DNA from: Verrucomicrobiales bacterium
GTDB lineage: Bacteria; Verrucomicrobiota; Verrucomicrobiia; Limisphaerales; UBA9464
Direction: 5' to 3'
DNA: 64,000 nt
Assembly: GCA_027488845.1 (NCBI GenBank)
Contig: JAIYBC010000041.1
Coordinates: 100,105-164,104 of the forward strand
Of this stretch, positions 49,855 through 58,935 are shown in pieces (position 1 is the first letter of the stretch; each line of letters opens with the position of its first letter). Below the pieces are notes generated by a model. That model made no database searches, was not told the origin of the DNA, and worked only from the letters and a program-made list of their open reading frames with translations. The position numbers were made by a program, and so were the translations under genes.

Positions 49855-50820
49855 ATGTCCGACCTCCTCTCCCAACTGAAGCAGCACAGCGTGGTCGTCG
49901 CCGACACCGGCGACTTCGCCGCCATGCGCAAGTACCAGCCCCGCGACGCCACCACGAACCCCAGCCTCCTGCTCAAGGCGGCGACCATGCCGGAGTATGC
50001 CGCCGTCGTGGATCGCGCCGTGAAGGACGCCAAGGCCGAGGCCCCGACCGCCGCCGCCGCGCTGGGCCTCACCATGGACAAGCTCGCGGTCGCCTTCGGC
50101 ATCGAGATCCTCGGGATCGTGCCCAACCGCGTCTCCACCGAGGTGGACGCCCGGCTCTCCTTCGACACCCAGGCCAGCGTCGCCAAGGCCCGGCAGCTGA
50201 TCTCCTTCTACGAGGCGGCCGGCATCCCGCGCGAACGCATCCTGATCAAGCTCGCCTCCACCTGGGAGGGCATCCAGGCCGCGGCGCGGCTCAAGCAGGA
50301 CGGCATCCGCTGCAACCTGACCCTGCTCTTCTCCTTCGCCCAGGCGGTCGCCTGCGCCGAGGCCGGCGTGCAGCTCATCTCGCCCTTCGTCGGACGCATC
50401 CTCGATTGGCACAAGAAGGCCACCGGCGTGGCGGGCTACGCCCCGGCCGAGGATCCCGGCGTGCTTTCGGTCACCCGGATCTACAACTACTACAAGAAAT
50501 TCGGCTACGCGACCGAGGTCATGGGCGCCTCGTTCCGCAACAAGGAGGAGATCCTCGAGTTGGCGGGTTCCGACCTGCTCACCATCGCGCCGTCGTTGCT
50601 GGAGGAGCTGCAGTCGAACACCGGCACCGTGGTGCCGAAGCTCACCCCGGAACGCGCCGCGGCATCCGCGTTGGAGAAGATCCACCTCGACGAGGCCGCG
50701 TTCCGCTGGATGCACAACGAGGACCAGATGGCGACGGAGAAGCTGAGCGAAGGCATCCGCCTGTTCGCGGCGGACTCCCTGAAGCTCGAGAAGTTCCTCC
50801 TGCCGAAGCTCGCCGCCTGA
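49855..50820 (+). CDS. tal: Transaldolase
   Basis: 321 residues, a TalB-type (subfamily 1) transaldolase, which transfers a dihydroxyacetone unit between sugar phosphates in the non-oxidative pentose phosphate pathway. The Schiff-base lysine is K132 in [12 protein letters not shown]. Also visible are [45 protein letters not shown] and [12 protein letters not shown]. The residue number equals that of E. coli TalB. It ends 155 bases before a terminator hairpin and is monocistronic. Its start (ATG at 49855) has a weak GGAAA-like site. Confidence 0.97.
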   Translation: MSDLLSQLKQHSVVVADTGDFAAMRKYQPRDATTNPSLLLKAATMPEYAAVVDRAVKDAKAEAPTAAAALGLTMDKLAVAFGIEILGIVPNRVSTEVDARLSFDTQASVAKARQLISFYEAAGIPRERILIKLASTWEGIQAAARLKQDGIRCNLTLLFSFAQAVACAEAGVQLISPFVGRILDWHKKATGVAGYAPAEDPGVLSVTRIYNYYKKFGYATEVMGASFRNKEEILELAGSDLLTIAPSLLEELQSNTGTVVPKLTPERAAASALEKIHLDEAAFRWMHNEDQMATEKLSEGIRLFAADSLKLEKFLLPKLAA

Positions 50821-50837
50821 GGCGGAGCGAGGACGGT

Positions 50838-50871
50838 CCTCACGCGAACACGCCAAGGCGCCCGGAGATTC
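50838..50871. repeat. Single arm of the CTCACGC repeat family
   Basis: CCTCACGCGAACACGCCAAG followed by GCGCCCGGAGA: the left arm of the element at 31,727, without a convincing right arm nearby. It lies between tal and its terminator. Confidence 0.6.
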
Positions 50872-50975
50872 GCCATCCCGGGTTCGGGATCCCCGATTTC
50901 CGGGAGATGGCCGCGGCTGCCAGGCCTCGGTGGGCGAAGGGATCCGGTCCGTGGGGGCCGGATCCCGGGAAGAAG

Positions 50976-51002
50976 AAAGCCCCGGCGTGAGGCCGGGGCT
51001 TT
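50976..51002. terminator. Strong bidirectional terminator hairpin after tal
   Basis: An 11-bp stem AAAGCCCCGGC / GCCGGGGCTTT with a five-base loop (GTGAG), followed by GTTGC on the plus strand and CTTCTTCC on the minus strand. It serves tal (plus) and the small gene at 51,109-51,300 (minus). Confidence 0.88.
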
Positions 51003-51108
51003 GTTGCAGTACCCAATGAACTCTGAACCGTCTGTCGGACTGACGAACACCGATCGAACCGTCCGGAACCGTGGCCGGTGTCCCGGCCGGAAATCGCACC
51101 AGGAGACC

Positions 51109-51300
51109 TCAGCACCCATCACGCCCGCAGCTGTTCAGGCGGAGCGGGCAGTATGCGGGACAGAACCCGAGGGCACCGGTCAGGAGCGGCACCAGGCCGA
51201 TCAGGCCGAGCCAGGTTCCGTTGGCGGCACCGAGGGCCAGGATGGCCAGTCCGACGATCACGCGGATCGTGCGGTCGATTTTTCCCAGGTTCTTTTTCAT
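51109..51300 (-). CDS. YgaP-like (DUF2892) small membrane protein
   Basis: 63 residues from the ATG at 51300, with AAAGGAAA 5 bases upstream. MKKNLGKIDRTIRVIVGLAI is the typical start of DUF2892 proteins, followed by two transmembrane helices (about 12-30 and 28-45) and the cysteine-containing tail CPAYCPLRLNSC. Related domains are fused to rhodanese in E. coli YgaP. Function unknown; the cysteine cluster suggests a redox or metal role. It is probably a single-gene unit ended by the hairpin at 50,976. Confidence 0.85.
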   Translation of the reverse strand: MKKNLGKIDRTIRVIVGLAILALGAANGTWLGLIGLVPLLTGALGFCPAYCPLRLNSCGRDGC

Positions 51301-51603
51301 CCGGTTTCCTTTGCTGGGATCACCCTGCGCCGGAACCCCGGGATCCGGCCAACCGTGGATTGGCGGCGACCACGCGCGGATTGCGGTTGGGAAAGGGGCG
51401 TCGTCGGATCGATTCCGACGTGGCGAAGACCGGCCTCCCACAGGGACCCCGAGACGCCAGCAGGGCGCCGGTTCCCGGTTCGCAAAGGCAATCACCGCCC
51501 GGGATAAGGCACCTCGACGGGAATCCAACGGCTTCCTCGCTTCCCCGGCGGCCTTGCGGCTACGCGTGCCAAACCCTTCCGCATCGTTGCCTCAGAAGGC
51601 CGC
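51301..51603. other. Intergenic region with repeat copy
   Basis: 303 bases between two minus-strand genes. The first 200 bases have no feature I recognise; 51,508-51,597 is the repeat described separately, and 51,591-51,614 is a 12-bp tandem duplication (CTCAGAAGGCCG) that runs into the stop of the prenyltransferase gene. Confidence 0.5.
51509..51597. repeat. Copy of the 33,554 repeat
   Basis: The segment from GACGGGAATCCAACGGC through CCCTTCCGCATCGTTGCCTCAGA aligns base for base with 33,554-33,634 (about three in four identical), and both copies end at or just before a minus-strand stop codon. Confidence 0.6.
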
Positions 51604-52554
51604 TCAGAAGGCCGGGAAACCGTCCGCCCAACGCACGCGAAACCACGGGAAGACGACCTCCACCGCGACGACGCCGAGGAACAGCGTGCTGATCACGCCG
51701 TTGAGCTTGAAGAACGCGACGTTGATCGATTGCGGATCCCGTTTGCGTGCGAAGAGATGTTCCAGCAGCAGGAGGATCCCGATCAGCACGAGGCCGAGCC
51801 AATAGACGAGCCGGAACGCGGCCACGACGCCGAACAGGGCCAGCACGCCCCACAGCAGCAGATGCGCGATGAAGGCGACCGCGAGGGCGTTCTTCGGACC
51901 CCAGCGCACCACCAGCGAATGCAGCCGGTTGCGCCGGTCGAACTCGTAGTCCTGCGTGGCGTAGATGATGTCGAAGCCGAAGAGCCACAGCAGCACCGCC
52001 ACCGCCATGATCAGCGGGACCACGGCGCTGCGGGAGAGCTGAATCACACCCTGGGAATCCCTCGGGACGAACTCGAATCCGCCCTTCACCGCCAACCAGG
52101 CGCCGACCGGCGCGACGGCGAGCGCGATGCCCAGCCACACGTGGGTGAAGTCGGTGAAGCGCTTGGTGAGCGAGTAGAAGCAGACAAGGAACAACGCCAC
52201 CGGCGACAGGGCGAAGCAGACCGGGTTGAGCGCCCAACTGGCCCCGACCAGGGCCGCGCCGCTGAGCACGCACAGGAGGACCGCGCTGCCCAGCGAGATG
52301 GCGCCTGCCGGGAGATGCCGTCCGGCGGTGCGCGGATTCAGGGCGTCGAACCGGCGGTCCACGATCCGGTTGAACGCCATCGCGCAGGTCCGACCGCCGA
52401 CCATGGCCACGAGGATCAGCAGGAACGTCCGCCAGCCCGGCCAGCCATGGGTTTCACGGGCCGCGAGCAGCATCGCCGCCAGCGCGAAGGGCAGCGCGAA
52501 GACCGTGTGGCTGAACTTCACGAAGGAAGCCCACTTGGATAGGAGGGAAAACAT
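51604..52554 (-). CDS. UbiA-family polyprenyltransferase (UbiA/MqnP-like)
   Basis: 316 residues. The two Mg-binding aspartate motifs of the UbiA family are AFNRIVDRRFD (about residues 60-70) and IYATQDYEFDRRN (about 196-208). About nine membrane helices are visible, from FALPFALAAMLLAA on. The enzyme attaches a polyprenyl chain to an aromatic acid in quinone synthesis. In organisms using the futalosine route (mqnE is present at 17.7 kb) this type is thought to be MqnP, prenylating 1,4-dihydroxy-6-naphthoate; 4-hydroxybenzoate is the alternative. A flavin prenyltransferase gene lies just upstream on the same strand, supporting a quinone-operon reading. Confidence 0.92.
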   Translation of the reverse strand: MFSLLSKWASFVKFSHTVFALPFALAAMLLAARETHGWPGWRTFLLILVAMVGGRTCAMAFNRIVDRRFDALNPRTAGRHLPAGAISLGSAVLLCVLSGAALVGASWALNPVCFALSPVALFLVCFYSLTKRFTDFTHVWLGIALAVAPVGAWLAVKGGFEFVPRDSQGVIQLSRSAVVPLIMAVAVLLWLFGFDIIYATQDYEFDRRNRLHSLVVRWGPKNALAVAFIAHLLLWGVLALFGVVAAFRLVYWLGLVLIGILLLLEHLFARKRDPQSINVAFFKLNGVISTLFLGVVAVEVVFPWFRVRWADGFPAF

Positions 52555-52615
52555 CGACGACGGCGCGGACCTTCCACCCGGATTCCCCGAGTCTCAATGG
52601 CTTTGAATGATCGAA

Positions 52616-52759
52616 GGTCGCCGTCGGTGGTTCGTCGCCCGCTGTCGGTCGCCATTCGCCTCCCACCCTTCAGCCCTTCAGCCCTTCAGCCCTTCAGCCC
52701 TTCAACGCTTCAACGCTTCAACGCTTCAACCCCATTCAACCCCATTCAACCCCATTCAA
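52616..52759. repeat. Octad/decad tandem-repeat array
   Basis: From 52,666: five CCCTTCAR octads (the fifth CCCTTCAA), three CGCTTCAA octads (52,706-52,729), then three CCCCATTCAA decads (52,730-52,759). A less regular GTCGG/GTCGCC stretch precedes it at 52,616-52,655. On the minus strand these read TTGAAGGG/TTGAAGCG/TTGAATGGGG, the same family as the array at 17,816. It is intergenic between ubiA and ubiX. Confidence 0.9.
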
Positions 52760-52777
52760 CCTTTCGCCCCACCCAAG

Positions 52778-53335
52778 TTACTCCGGCTCCTCCCGCCAAC
52801 GCCGACCGAGCGTGTGCTCCACGCCCATGTGGTCGAGCACCCGCGAGACCACGGTGTCGGCGACCTCCTCGACCGTGGTCGGACGGTGGTAGTAGTGCGG
52901 GTTTGCCGGGAGGACGGTTGCCCCGGCCTGCAGCAGCAGCTCGAAGTTCTTCACGTGAATCAGCGAGAGCGGCGTTTCCCGAGGCACCAGGATCAGCTTG
53001 CGTCGCTCCTTCAAGACCACGTCCGCACACCGCAACAGGCTGTCCGCGCTCAGCCCATGAGCGATCCGCCCCAGGGTCCCCAGGCTGCACGGGATCACCA
53101 CCATGACATCCGGCGGATTCGATCCGCTCGCGAACGGCAGGTTCATCGAGCGATGCCCATGCTGCTGGAATCCCTCCTTCAGCTTCAGCCCTTCCGGAAG
53201 CTCCTCCGCCAGGACCTGCTGCGCGTATTGGCTGAACATCACGTGGACCTCGTGCAGGGCGGGATCCAGCTGGTCGAGCAGCCGTTGGGCGTAGATCGAT
53301 CCGCTGGCCCCGGTGATGGCGATGAGAATCCGCAT
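52778..53335 (-). CDS. ubiX: Flavin prenyltransferase UbiX
   Basis: 185 residues. UbiX prenylates FMN to make the prenyl-FMN cofactor of UbiD-type decarboxylases. The family signature is clear: RILIAITGASGSIYAQRLL at the N-terminus, PDVMVVIPCSLGTLGRIAHG (phosphate-binding), DVVLKERRKLILVPRETPLS near residue 118, and GATVLPANPHYYHRPTTVEE. It is full length. The cofactor suggests a UbiD partner elsewhere in the genome, for example in futalosine-pathway MqnL. It is separated from the ubiA-like gene by the repeat array but in the same orientation. Confidence 0.95.
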   Translation of the reverse strand: MRILIAITGASGSIYAQRLLDQLDPALHEVHVMFSQYAQQVLAEELPEGLKLKEGFQQHGHRSMNLPFASGSNPPDVMVVIPCSLGTLGRIAHGLSADSLLRCADVVLKERRKLILVPRETPLSLIHVKNFELLLQAGATVLPANPHYYHRPTTVEEVADTVVSRVLDHMGVEHTLGRRWREEPE

Positions 53336-53767
53336 GGTCTCCACACCTTGCCGCGAAACTCCGGGGCGGCCAAATGCCATCGAGACCGCCGCCGCTGCGC
53401 CCGAACCAGTTCGATCTCCGCACGAACCGGATCCCTCCTCCGACGAAATCTCGTGGAACCACCGGAGTTCGTGGAGGCGCCGTCCTATGGCACCTGAGTG
53501 AGCAGCCCCATGGAGGAGCCTGTCCGACAGCACGTTGGAACACTTCGACAAGGCTTCGACTTCGGGTGGCACGGCTCTCGCAGGTCGGATCCCGTCGGGG
53601 CGGTTCGCCACGAACTCCCGTCCGGACATCGCCAAACGTCGCCCACCATGAACACTTGGAACGGCCCTGAAACGCATTCCCAACGTCCCATTGCAGTCAA
53701 TGCGACCAACGGCTTCGGTCGCCGCGGCGGTCTGAGTTTCCCCGGCCTCCCAGAAATCGCCCCTTCC
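53336..53767. other. Intergenic region, nothing recognised
   Basis: 432 bases between divergent genes (ubiX minus, membrane protein plus). Composition is milder in GC near 53,520-53,700. No coding frame with natural composition, RNA or hairpin was found; promoters for both genes should lie here. Confidence 0.5.
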
Positions 53768-54028
53768 ATGAAAACCCTGCTTCGCCGTCTCTCCGTGATC
53801 CTCGCCCTCGCCGCCTCGGTGACGTGGCTGGCCTTGGGACGCAACACCGGCTGGACCAAGACCAGCGTCACGACGATGAAGACCGATCCGGTGACCACGC
53901 TGGAATATCCGGTCACGGAGAAGCGTTTCGTCCCGGGCGTCGATCTCCTCGGCCTCTGCCTTGCCGGCGCCGGCGTGTTGGCCGGGCTTTCGCTGCTGCG
54001 CCCCAGGACCCCTGCGGCCCGCCCCTGA
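53768..54028 (+). CDS. Small membrane protein
   Basis: 86 residues from ATG 53768: an N-terminal helix (SVILALAASVTWLAL), a polar loop (NTGWTKTSVTTMKTDPVTTLE) and a second helix (DLLGLCLAGAGVLAGLSLL), then a basic Pro-rich tail. The gene precedes a YceI-family gene by 72 bases on the same strand, so the two are probably co-transcribed. Function unknown; the two-helix protein may anchor or accompany the periplasmic YceI protein. Confidence 0.65.
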   Translation: MKTLLRRLSVILALAASVTWLALGRNTGWTKTSVTTMKTDPVTTLEYPVTEKRFVPGVDLLGLCLAGAGVLAGLSLLRPRTPAARP

Positions 54029-54100
54029 TTTCGAACGGAAACCCGTCCCCCTGCCTCCACACGTCGTCGATTCCCAACCGCGGAAAAACAGCACAAACCC

Positions 54101-54709
54101 ATGAGACTGCACTCCAAGATCCTGTTCGCCCTCTCCACCGCCACCGCCCTTTCGGCCGCTCCCTTGAGCTTCGACTTCAAGGATCCCAAGGGCGTGAACA
54201 ACGCCGTGTTCAAGCTCGACGCGCCGTTGGAGGCGATCAACGGCACCGCGAACGGCGTCTCCGGCACCCTGTCCTTCGACCCGGAGAACCCGTCCAAGAC
54301 CACCGGCTCGATCGTCGTCGGCACCGGGTCGCTGCACGTGGCGAATCCGATGATGAAGGACCACATGCTCGGAGCGCAGTGGCTCGACGCCGCGGCCCAT
54401 CCCGAGATCCGCTTCGAGATCGCCCGCATCGGGGCCGTGAAGGCCGACGGCGGCAACTTCAGCGGCGAGGTCACCGGCAAGTTCACGCTGCATGGCGTGA
54501 CCAAGGAGATCACCGTGCCGGTGAAGGCCACCTACCTGAAGGACAAGCTCGGCATGCGCGTGCCGAACCAGAAGGGCGACCTGCTGGTGTTGCGCAGCAC
54601 CTTCACCGTGAAGCGCAGCGACTACGGCATCAACCCAGGTGCGCCGCAGGACAAGGTCTCCGACGAGATCGAGATCACCCTGAGCCTTGCCGGAGCCTCG
54701 CCTCGCTGA
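54101..54709 (+). CDS. YceI-family periplasmic lipocalin-like protein
   Basis: 202 residues. A signal peptide (MRLHSKILFALSTATALSAA) is followed by a YceI domain: FKLDAPLEAINGTANGVSGT, GTGSLHVANPMMKDHML, PEIRFEIARIGAV, GKFTLHGVTKEITVPVKA and TFTVKRSDYGIN. The family binds polyprenoids or amphiphilic molecules in the periplasm. The residues lining the pocket (hydrophobic strands) are conserved. Located near ubiA/ubiX, which make prenylated compounds, although a functional link is only inferred from position. Confidence 0.93.
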   Translation: MRLHSKILFALSTATALSAAPLSFDFKDPKGVNNAVFKLDAPLEAINGTANGVSGTLSFDPENPSKTTGSIVVGTGSLHVANPMMKDHMLGAQWLDAAAHPEIRFEIARIGAVKADGGNFSGEVTGKFTLHGVTKEITVPVKATYLKDKLGMRVPNQKGDLLVLRSTFTVKRSDYGINPGAPQDKVSDEIEITLSLAGASPR

Positions 54710-54746
54710 AGGGATCGGCACCGCGGTTCCGGATTTCGGGTCCGGT

Positions 54747-54778
54747 TCCCATTGGCGCCTTGGCGCTTTTGCGTGAGG
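54747..54778. repeat. Inverted arm of the CTCACGC family
   Basis: Read on the minus strand the segment begins CCTCACGCAAAAGCGCCAAG and matches the left arm of the 31,727 element at 28 of 31 positions. It lies between the convergent YceI and HupE genes. Confidence 0.75.
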
Positions 54779-54796
54779 CCCCTTCGAATCGTCGGA

Positions 54797-56008
54797 TCAG
54801 AAGGGCATGCGGTCGAACCCGCCTGCCCGGTCCACCAGCCACGCGAAGGCCAACGAACCTACGGCCACCGAAAGCCCCGGCATCAGGCCGCGACGGTAAA
54901 GGGTCGAGCCGCGCAGGAGGAACGCGACCGGGAAGAACACCAGGACGCAGACCATCTGCCCGAGCTCGACACCGGCGTTGAACCCCAGCAGCGGCAGGAG
55001 CACTCCGCCCGCTCCAAGCCCCATTTCGGAAAGGACGCCGGCGAAGCCGAACCCATGGATCAACCCGAACAGGAAGGCCACGGCCACCGGGCGGCTTGAG
55101 AGCCACCGGAAACCCCGGGACCAACCCGCCGGGTTCACGGGGGCGGGCGCACCTTCGGCTCGGGTCCTTCCCCGGATGTTCCCGGCCGCGGCGAACAGGA
55201 TGCTGGCCGCGATCGCCGATTCCACCCAACGCGACGGCGGTCGGACGACGTCGAAGACCGCCAGCGCCAAGGTGAGGGAGTGCGCCGCGGTGAACGCGGT
55301 GACGATGCCGAGGATCCGCACCAGGGCTGTGCGGAATCCCTCCACCGCTTCCCAACCGGTGTCGCCCCGGCGCAGCACCGCCGGAAGGAGCAGCGCCAGC
55401 AGGAACGCAAGGTGGTCGTAGCCGGTCCAGATGTGGTGCAGGCCTTCCTTCAGGAAGCCGACGAACGTCGAGCCACGGTCGCGGGTTCCGACCTCGAACT
55501 CCACCGCGGGAACCACCCCCAAGACCGCGGTGCGAACCCCGTTGGGCTCGGTGAACCGGACCAACGTCCGGTGCAGGGGATCGCGTTCGCGGAAGACGGA
55601 GTACTCGATGCCGATCCGTTGGGACCGGATGCCGGGGATCGCCTGCCGGAAGACTGCGAAGCAGCCCTCGGTCCGCCGGTCCACGAGCAACGAGGTCGCG
55701 GTCGCGCGGACCGGCTGTCCATCCGCCGTGAACCGAACCCGCTCGGCGACATAGCGCGTCAACTCCGCCTCCCGACCCTTCAGCTCACCCCACACGATCT
55801 CGCCGTCACCGTCGCCATCGAGACCCGCCAGGTCGTCGAGGTCACGGATCGCGAGCAGGATGTCCGCGGTCAACCCGTCCTCCGCCCACCGGACCTCGAG
55901 ATGGCCCGTGCTGGCCGTGTGGGCCGTCGCCGAGACGACGAGCCATCGGCAGAGACAGGCCATCATCAGCGCCACGACGCGGGCAGGCCATGTGCGGGTC
56001 CTTTTCAT
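54797..56008 (-). CDS. HupE/UreJ-family membrane protein with large periplasmic N-terminus
   Basis: 403 residues. A signal-anchor (residues 8-30) is followed by a ~170-residue soluble domain with an EF-hand-like DGDGDGEI (about 65-72), then a HupE/UreJ_2 membrane domain beginning GLHHIWTGYDHLAFLLALLLP (the conserved GxxHI..GxDH motif) and about seven helices. HupE/UreJ proteins are linked to nickel transport for hydrogenase and urease; the form with a periplasmic domain is of unknown substrate. Its ATG overlaps by four bases the stop of the TPR gene, so it is coupled to it. Confidence 0.9.
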   Translation of the reverse strand: MKRTRTWPARVVALMMACLCRWLVVSATAHTASTGHLEVRWAEDGLTADILLAIRDLDDLAGLDGDGDGEIVWGELKGREAELTRYVAERVRFTADGQPVRATATSLLVDRRTEGCFAVFRQAIPGIRSQRIGIEYSVFRERDPLHRTLVRFTEPNGVRTAVLGVVPAVEFEVGTRDRGSTFVGFLKEGLHHIWTGYDHLAFLLALLLPAVLRRGDTGWEAVEGFRTALVRILGIVTAFTAAHSLTLALAVFDVVRPPSRWVESAIAASILFAAAGNIRGRTRAEGAPAPVNPAGWSRGFRWLSSRPVAVAFLFGLIHGFGFAGVLSEMGLGAGGVLLPLLGFNAGVELGQMVCVLVFFPVAFLLRGSTLYRRGLMPGLSVAVGSLAFAWLVDRAGGFDRMPF

Positions 56009-57159
56009 CGGGAACGCGGTGTCAAGCCGAGCGCGACATCCTCCAAGCCCTGGGCCCGAAGAGTTTCCAGGATCCGGCGGGCCGCCTCGGCGTCGCCGGA
56101 GGCCTGGGCGGATTCGAACAGGATCCGCGCGTCGGCCGGTTCGCGCTGCACCTTCCAGTTCTCCTGCGCCAACGCCAACGCACCGGAGGCATCGCCGAGG
56201 AGCCGCAGATGGAATCGCGCTTCCTCCCGGAGATGCACCCGGTCACCCCGGGCACGGTTCAATTCGATTCCCGATCGGAGGCGCTCCACGGTCCTGGCGC
56301 GGCCCGTCGGGTCGGTCTCCGCCTCGGCGACGCGGAGTTGCAGCGCATCCACCTGGGGGAACCCCTCCAACAACGGACCGACCTCCGCACCGCGACCGTG
56401 GTCGAGCAGGAAGTCCGCGTAGGCCCCGAGCAGCTGCGGATCCCGAGGCGTCAGGTCGAGCGCGTCCCGGAAGGCCGACTCGGCCGGAACCGGCTCGCCG
56501 CGGCGCGTGCGGATGTCCGCCAGCAACGCGAGGCACCAGGAGCGCATCCCCGGAGTCGCCGACGGGTTGCGGCCCACGGCGGTCTCCAGCATCCGCGCCG
56601 CGCCGGCCGAGTTGCCGGTGAGGGACGCCACCTGCGCCGCCGCGGCGGTCGCGACCAGTTCATCGCCGGACCGCAGCAGCCGCGCGGCGGACCGTCGGGC
56701 CCCTTCGAAATCGGACCGGACACATTGGATCGTCAATCGGGCCAGCCAGGCGCCGACATGGGTCGGCTCCGCGGCCAGAGCCGCGTCGAGGTCGGCCATC
56801 GCGCCGTCGAAGTCGTGCGATCCCTGCCGGACCGCGGAGCGCAGCACCCAGGCTTCCGTGGGCGGATTCGTCGCCGCCAGCCATGGCGCCACCACGGCTT
56901 CGGCCCTTCCGAAGTGCCGCGGATCCGCCTCATCCCGGGCCAGCCCAATGTGCACCTTGGCCAGACGGAGTGCCGCCGACGCATTCCGGGGCTCCGCGGC
57001 GACGAGCCGTTCGAGGCTCCTCAGTTCCTTGCGGATGGCGGCCGTGCCCGACGCCTTCACCGCCTCCAAGACGTGGCCATCGCCCTGAGGCATGAACGGC
57101 TGCGCCGCGAGGGACAGCACGAGAGACGCCAACAGCAGGAAGCGGCACCCGAAGGACAT
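56005..57159 (-). CDS. Secreted TPR-repeat protein
   Basis: 384 residues from the ATG at 57159, which begins the signal peptide MSFGCRFLLLASLVLSLAAQ; an ATG at 57231 would add a non-signal leader. The rest is a stack of TPR-like helices: SLERLVAAEPRNASAALRLA, FDGAMADLDAALAAEPTHVG, SAFRDALDLTPRDPQLLGAY and so on, with acidic-basic alternation. No enzymatic motif. The stop overlaps the HupE start (ATGA), and the DUF4331 gene is upstream in the same direction with a 177-base gap. TPR proteins of this kind usually act as binding platforms. Confidence 0.87.
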   Translation of the reverse strand: MSFGCRFLLLASLVLSLAAQPFMPQGDGHVLEAVKASGTAAIRKELRSLERLVAAEPRNASAALRLAKVHIGLARDEADPRHFGRAEAVVAPWLAATNPPTEAWVLRSAVRQGSHDFDGAMADLDAALAAEPTHVGAWLARLTIQCVRSDFEGARRSAARLLRSGDELVATAAAAQVASLTGNSAGAARMLETAVGRNPSATPGMRSWCLALLADIRTRRGEPVPAESAFRDALDLTPRDPQLLGAYADFLLDHGRGAEVGPLLEGFPQVDALQLRVAEAETDPTGRARTVERLRSGIELNRARGDRVHLREEARFHLRLLGDASGALALAQENWKVQREPADARILFESAQASGDAEAARRILETLRAQGLEDVALGLTPRSR

Positions 57160-57336
57160 CGCCCCCCGGGCCGGGAATGGACCGCGTCCGAAAAGAAGCC
57201 GTGCCGCAGTCCATGGAGAGGCTTGAGTCATGGTCGAAACCGATGGGGAGAGGAGAAGTGGGCGGGGTCCGCTTCCGGGCATGCCATCGCAAACCCCGCC
57301 CACGTTGCGTTCTTCGGATACCACCGACCGCGACGC

Positions 57337-58935
57337 CTATTCGACCCGGGCGGAGATGTTGCCGTCTTCGAGGCGGACCTGGCTCAACCGGAGTTTCCCG
57401 TCCGATTCCAGGGAGATGAACGCGTTCCCACCCGACGGGGCCGGAACGCTGATGCGCCGGGTCGCGGGATCATAGCTGCCGGTCACGGGGGTCGAGGGAC
57501 CACCGAGGGAAGCGGAGGCCGAAGGGCGGACGAGGATCTCCGGCGGATTCGGGGATCCCTTCACCGGCGAGGCGAGGTACGGGAAGCGGTCCGGGAAGAA
57601 CGAGGCGTTGACGGTCGCGCCGTCCGTGAAGGGCAGCGTGCCGCTGGGCGCGTTGGTGGCGGGAAGGAGCGCGCCCATGACGACGCGCAGGGCCATGTCC
57701 ACGACGTCGTCGCCGGGGCGACGTCCGTTCGGGAATCCGGCGAGGTCCCCGGCGAGCACACCCATGTTGGCCTGCCGCTCACGCGGCGTGGGCGGGATGG
57801 AGGTGTTCAGACGTTGCATCTCGCCGATCGAGCCGTTGGCGTTCAATCCCGCGACGCCCGTGACGAAGACGCCCAGCAGGTCGTTCCTCGGGAAGCTGAT
57901 CGGGGCGCGCACGCCGGCGGCGCCGTAGAGCAGCTCGATGATCGCGGGCAGCGTGGGATGGGTGACGTAGTCGGCGAACTGCAGGTCGTCCTTCGGTTCG
58001 CTCGCGTTGAAGCGGTCCTTGTCGCGCAGTCCGATGACGACCTCGTTCACGAGCGGCATCGAGAGCCGGGAAACCTGCGTGGACGTCTCCCCGGACACGC
58101 GGCTGGCCGTGGTCCAGGCACCGATCACGGGTCCGTTGGTGCCGACCAGGAACTCCGTGGGCAGCTCGAGAACGAGGGCGGTGACGTTCTTGTAGCGGAG
58201 GCTGTCGCGGTTGGCGTCCTCGGGTCCGAGGGGGCTGGTGGAGATGTTGATGAGGTCGAAGGTCTCCCCGAGGTTGACCACGAACGGGTCCTTGCGCTGC
58301 CCGACGAAGAGGCGTCCGCGGCGGTCGGTTCCCGGCAGCGCGATCTCGTAGATGTAGGCGTTCGCGTAGGCGTCGTAGTCGGGGAAGGTCTTCGTGCCGA
58401 CGAAGTCCTGTGGCTTCGTGAAGGTGGTGGAACCGCCGGCCGCGTTGGCGATCGGCGTGACGGCGCCGGTGCGGCGCGGGCCGCGCACGAGGCCAAGCGT
58501 GTAGGTCTGGTCGACGAGGAGCGCGCCCTGGTCGGCGGCGGTCACCGGACCGACGGCGAGCACCGGGACGTCGTTGGTCCGGCGGTTGCCCTCGGGACCG
58601 ACCGGCAGGCCGAAGCCACGCGGGGTGTTCGTGAAACGGAACCGGAAGGTGAGGTCCTCCACGGCGTCGCCGTTGTTGTCCACGTGGATCTCGTACACCG
58701 CGTCCGGATCGAGCTGGAAGTAGTTGGGACCGCCGTAGGCGTCCTGCAGCGGCAGGTAGTTCGCGACCAGGGTCACGTGGTTGCTGCGGCCGGGTTCGTA
58801 GCTGTTGAACAGGTAGAAGTCCGAACAGTCGAGCTTCGGCGAGGCGGTGATGAGCGGGGCTTCGCGGTGGCTGGAAGCCGACGCGACGACGGGGCACAGG
58901 GCCACGATGGAGGCGGTCAGGAGTCGTTTGAGCAT
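57337..58935 (-). CDS. Secreted DUF4331 protein
   Basis: 532 residues from the ATG at 58935. Signal peptide (MLKRLLTASIVALCPVVASA) followed directly by SSHREAPLITASPKLDCSDF, the classical DUF4331 opening with a histidine and acidic metal-like residues; NVTALVLELPTEFLVG and YVTHPTLPAIIELLY are further family blocks. The C-terminal ~80 residues (GSYDPATRRISVPAPSGGNA) form a beta-sandwich module. DUF4331 proteins are secreted or periplasmic, of unknown function, and often adjacent to TPR and HupE-type genes, as here. The family has been associated with ECF sigma regulation; the divergent ECF gene fits. Confidence 0.9.
   Translation of the reverse strand: MLKRLLTASIVALCPVVASASSHREAPLITASPKLDCSDFYLFNSYEPGRSNHVTLVANYLPLQDAYGGPNYFQLDPDAVYEIHVDNNGDAVEDLTFRFRFTNTPRGFGLPVGPEGNRRTNDVPVLAVGPVTAADQGALLVDQTYTLGLVRGPRRTGAVTPIANAAGGSTTFTKPQDFVGTKTFPDYDAYANAYIYEIALPGTDRRGRLFVGQRKDPFVVNLGETFDLINISTSPLGPEDANRDSLRYKNVTALVLELPTEFLVGTNGPVIGAWTTASRVSGETSTQVSRLSMPLVNEVVIGLRDKDRFNASEPKDDLQFADYVTHPTLPAIIELLYGAAGVRAPISFPRNDLLGVFVTGVAGLNANGSIGEMQRLNTSIPPTPRERQANMGVLAGDLAGFPNGRRPGDDVVDMALRVVMGALLPATNAPSGTLPFTDGATVNASFFPDRFPYLASPVKGSPNPPEILVRPSASASLGGPSTPVTGSYDPATRRISVPAPSGGNAFISLESDGKLRLSQVRLEDGNISARVE

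Noticed and set aside
46992..50186. 1064-residue open frame on the minus strand
   Set aside because: Antisense to the S9 peptidase and transaldolase genes; no natural sequence features.
52666..52759. Possible CRISPR array
   Set aside because: Units of 8-10 bases without spacers; a minisatellite, not a CRISPR. No cas gene in the window.
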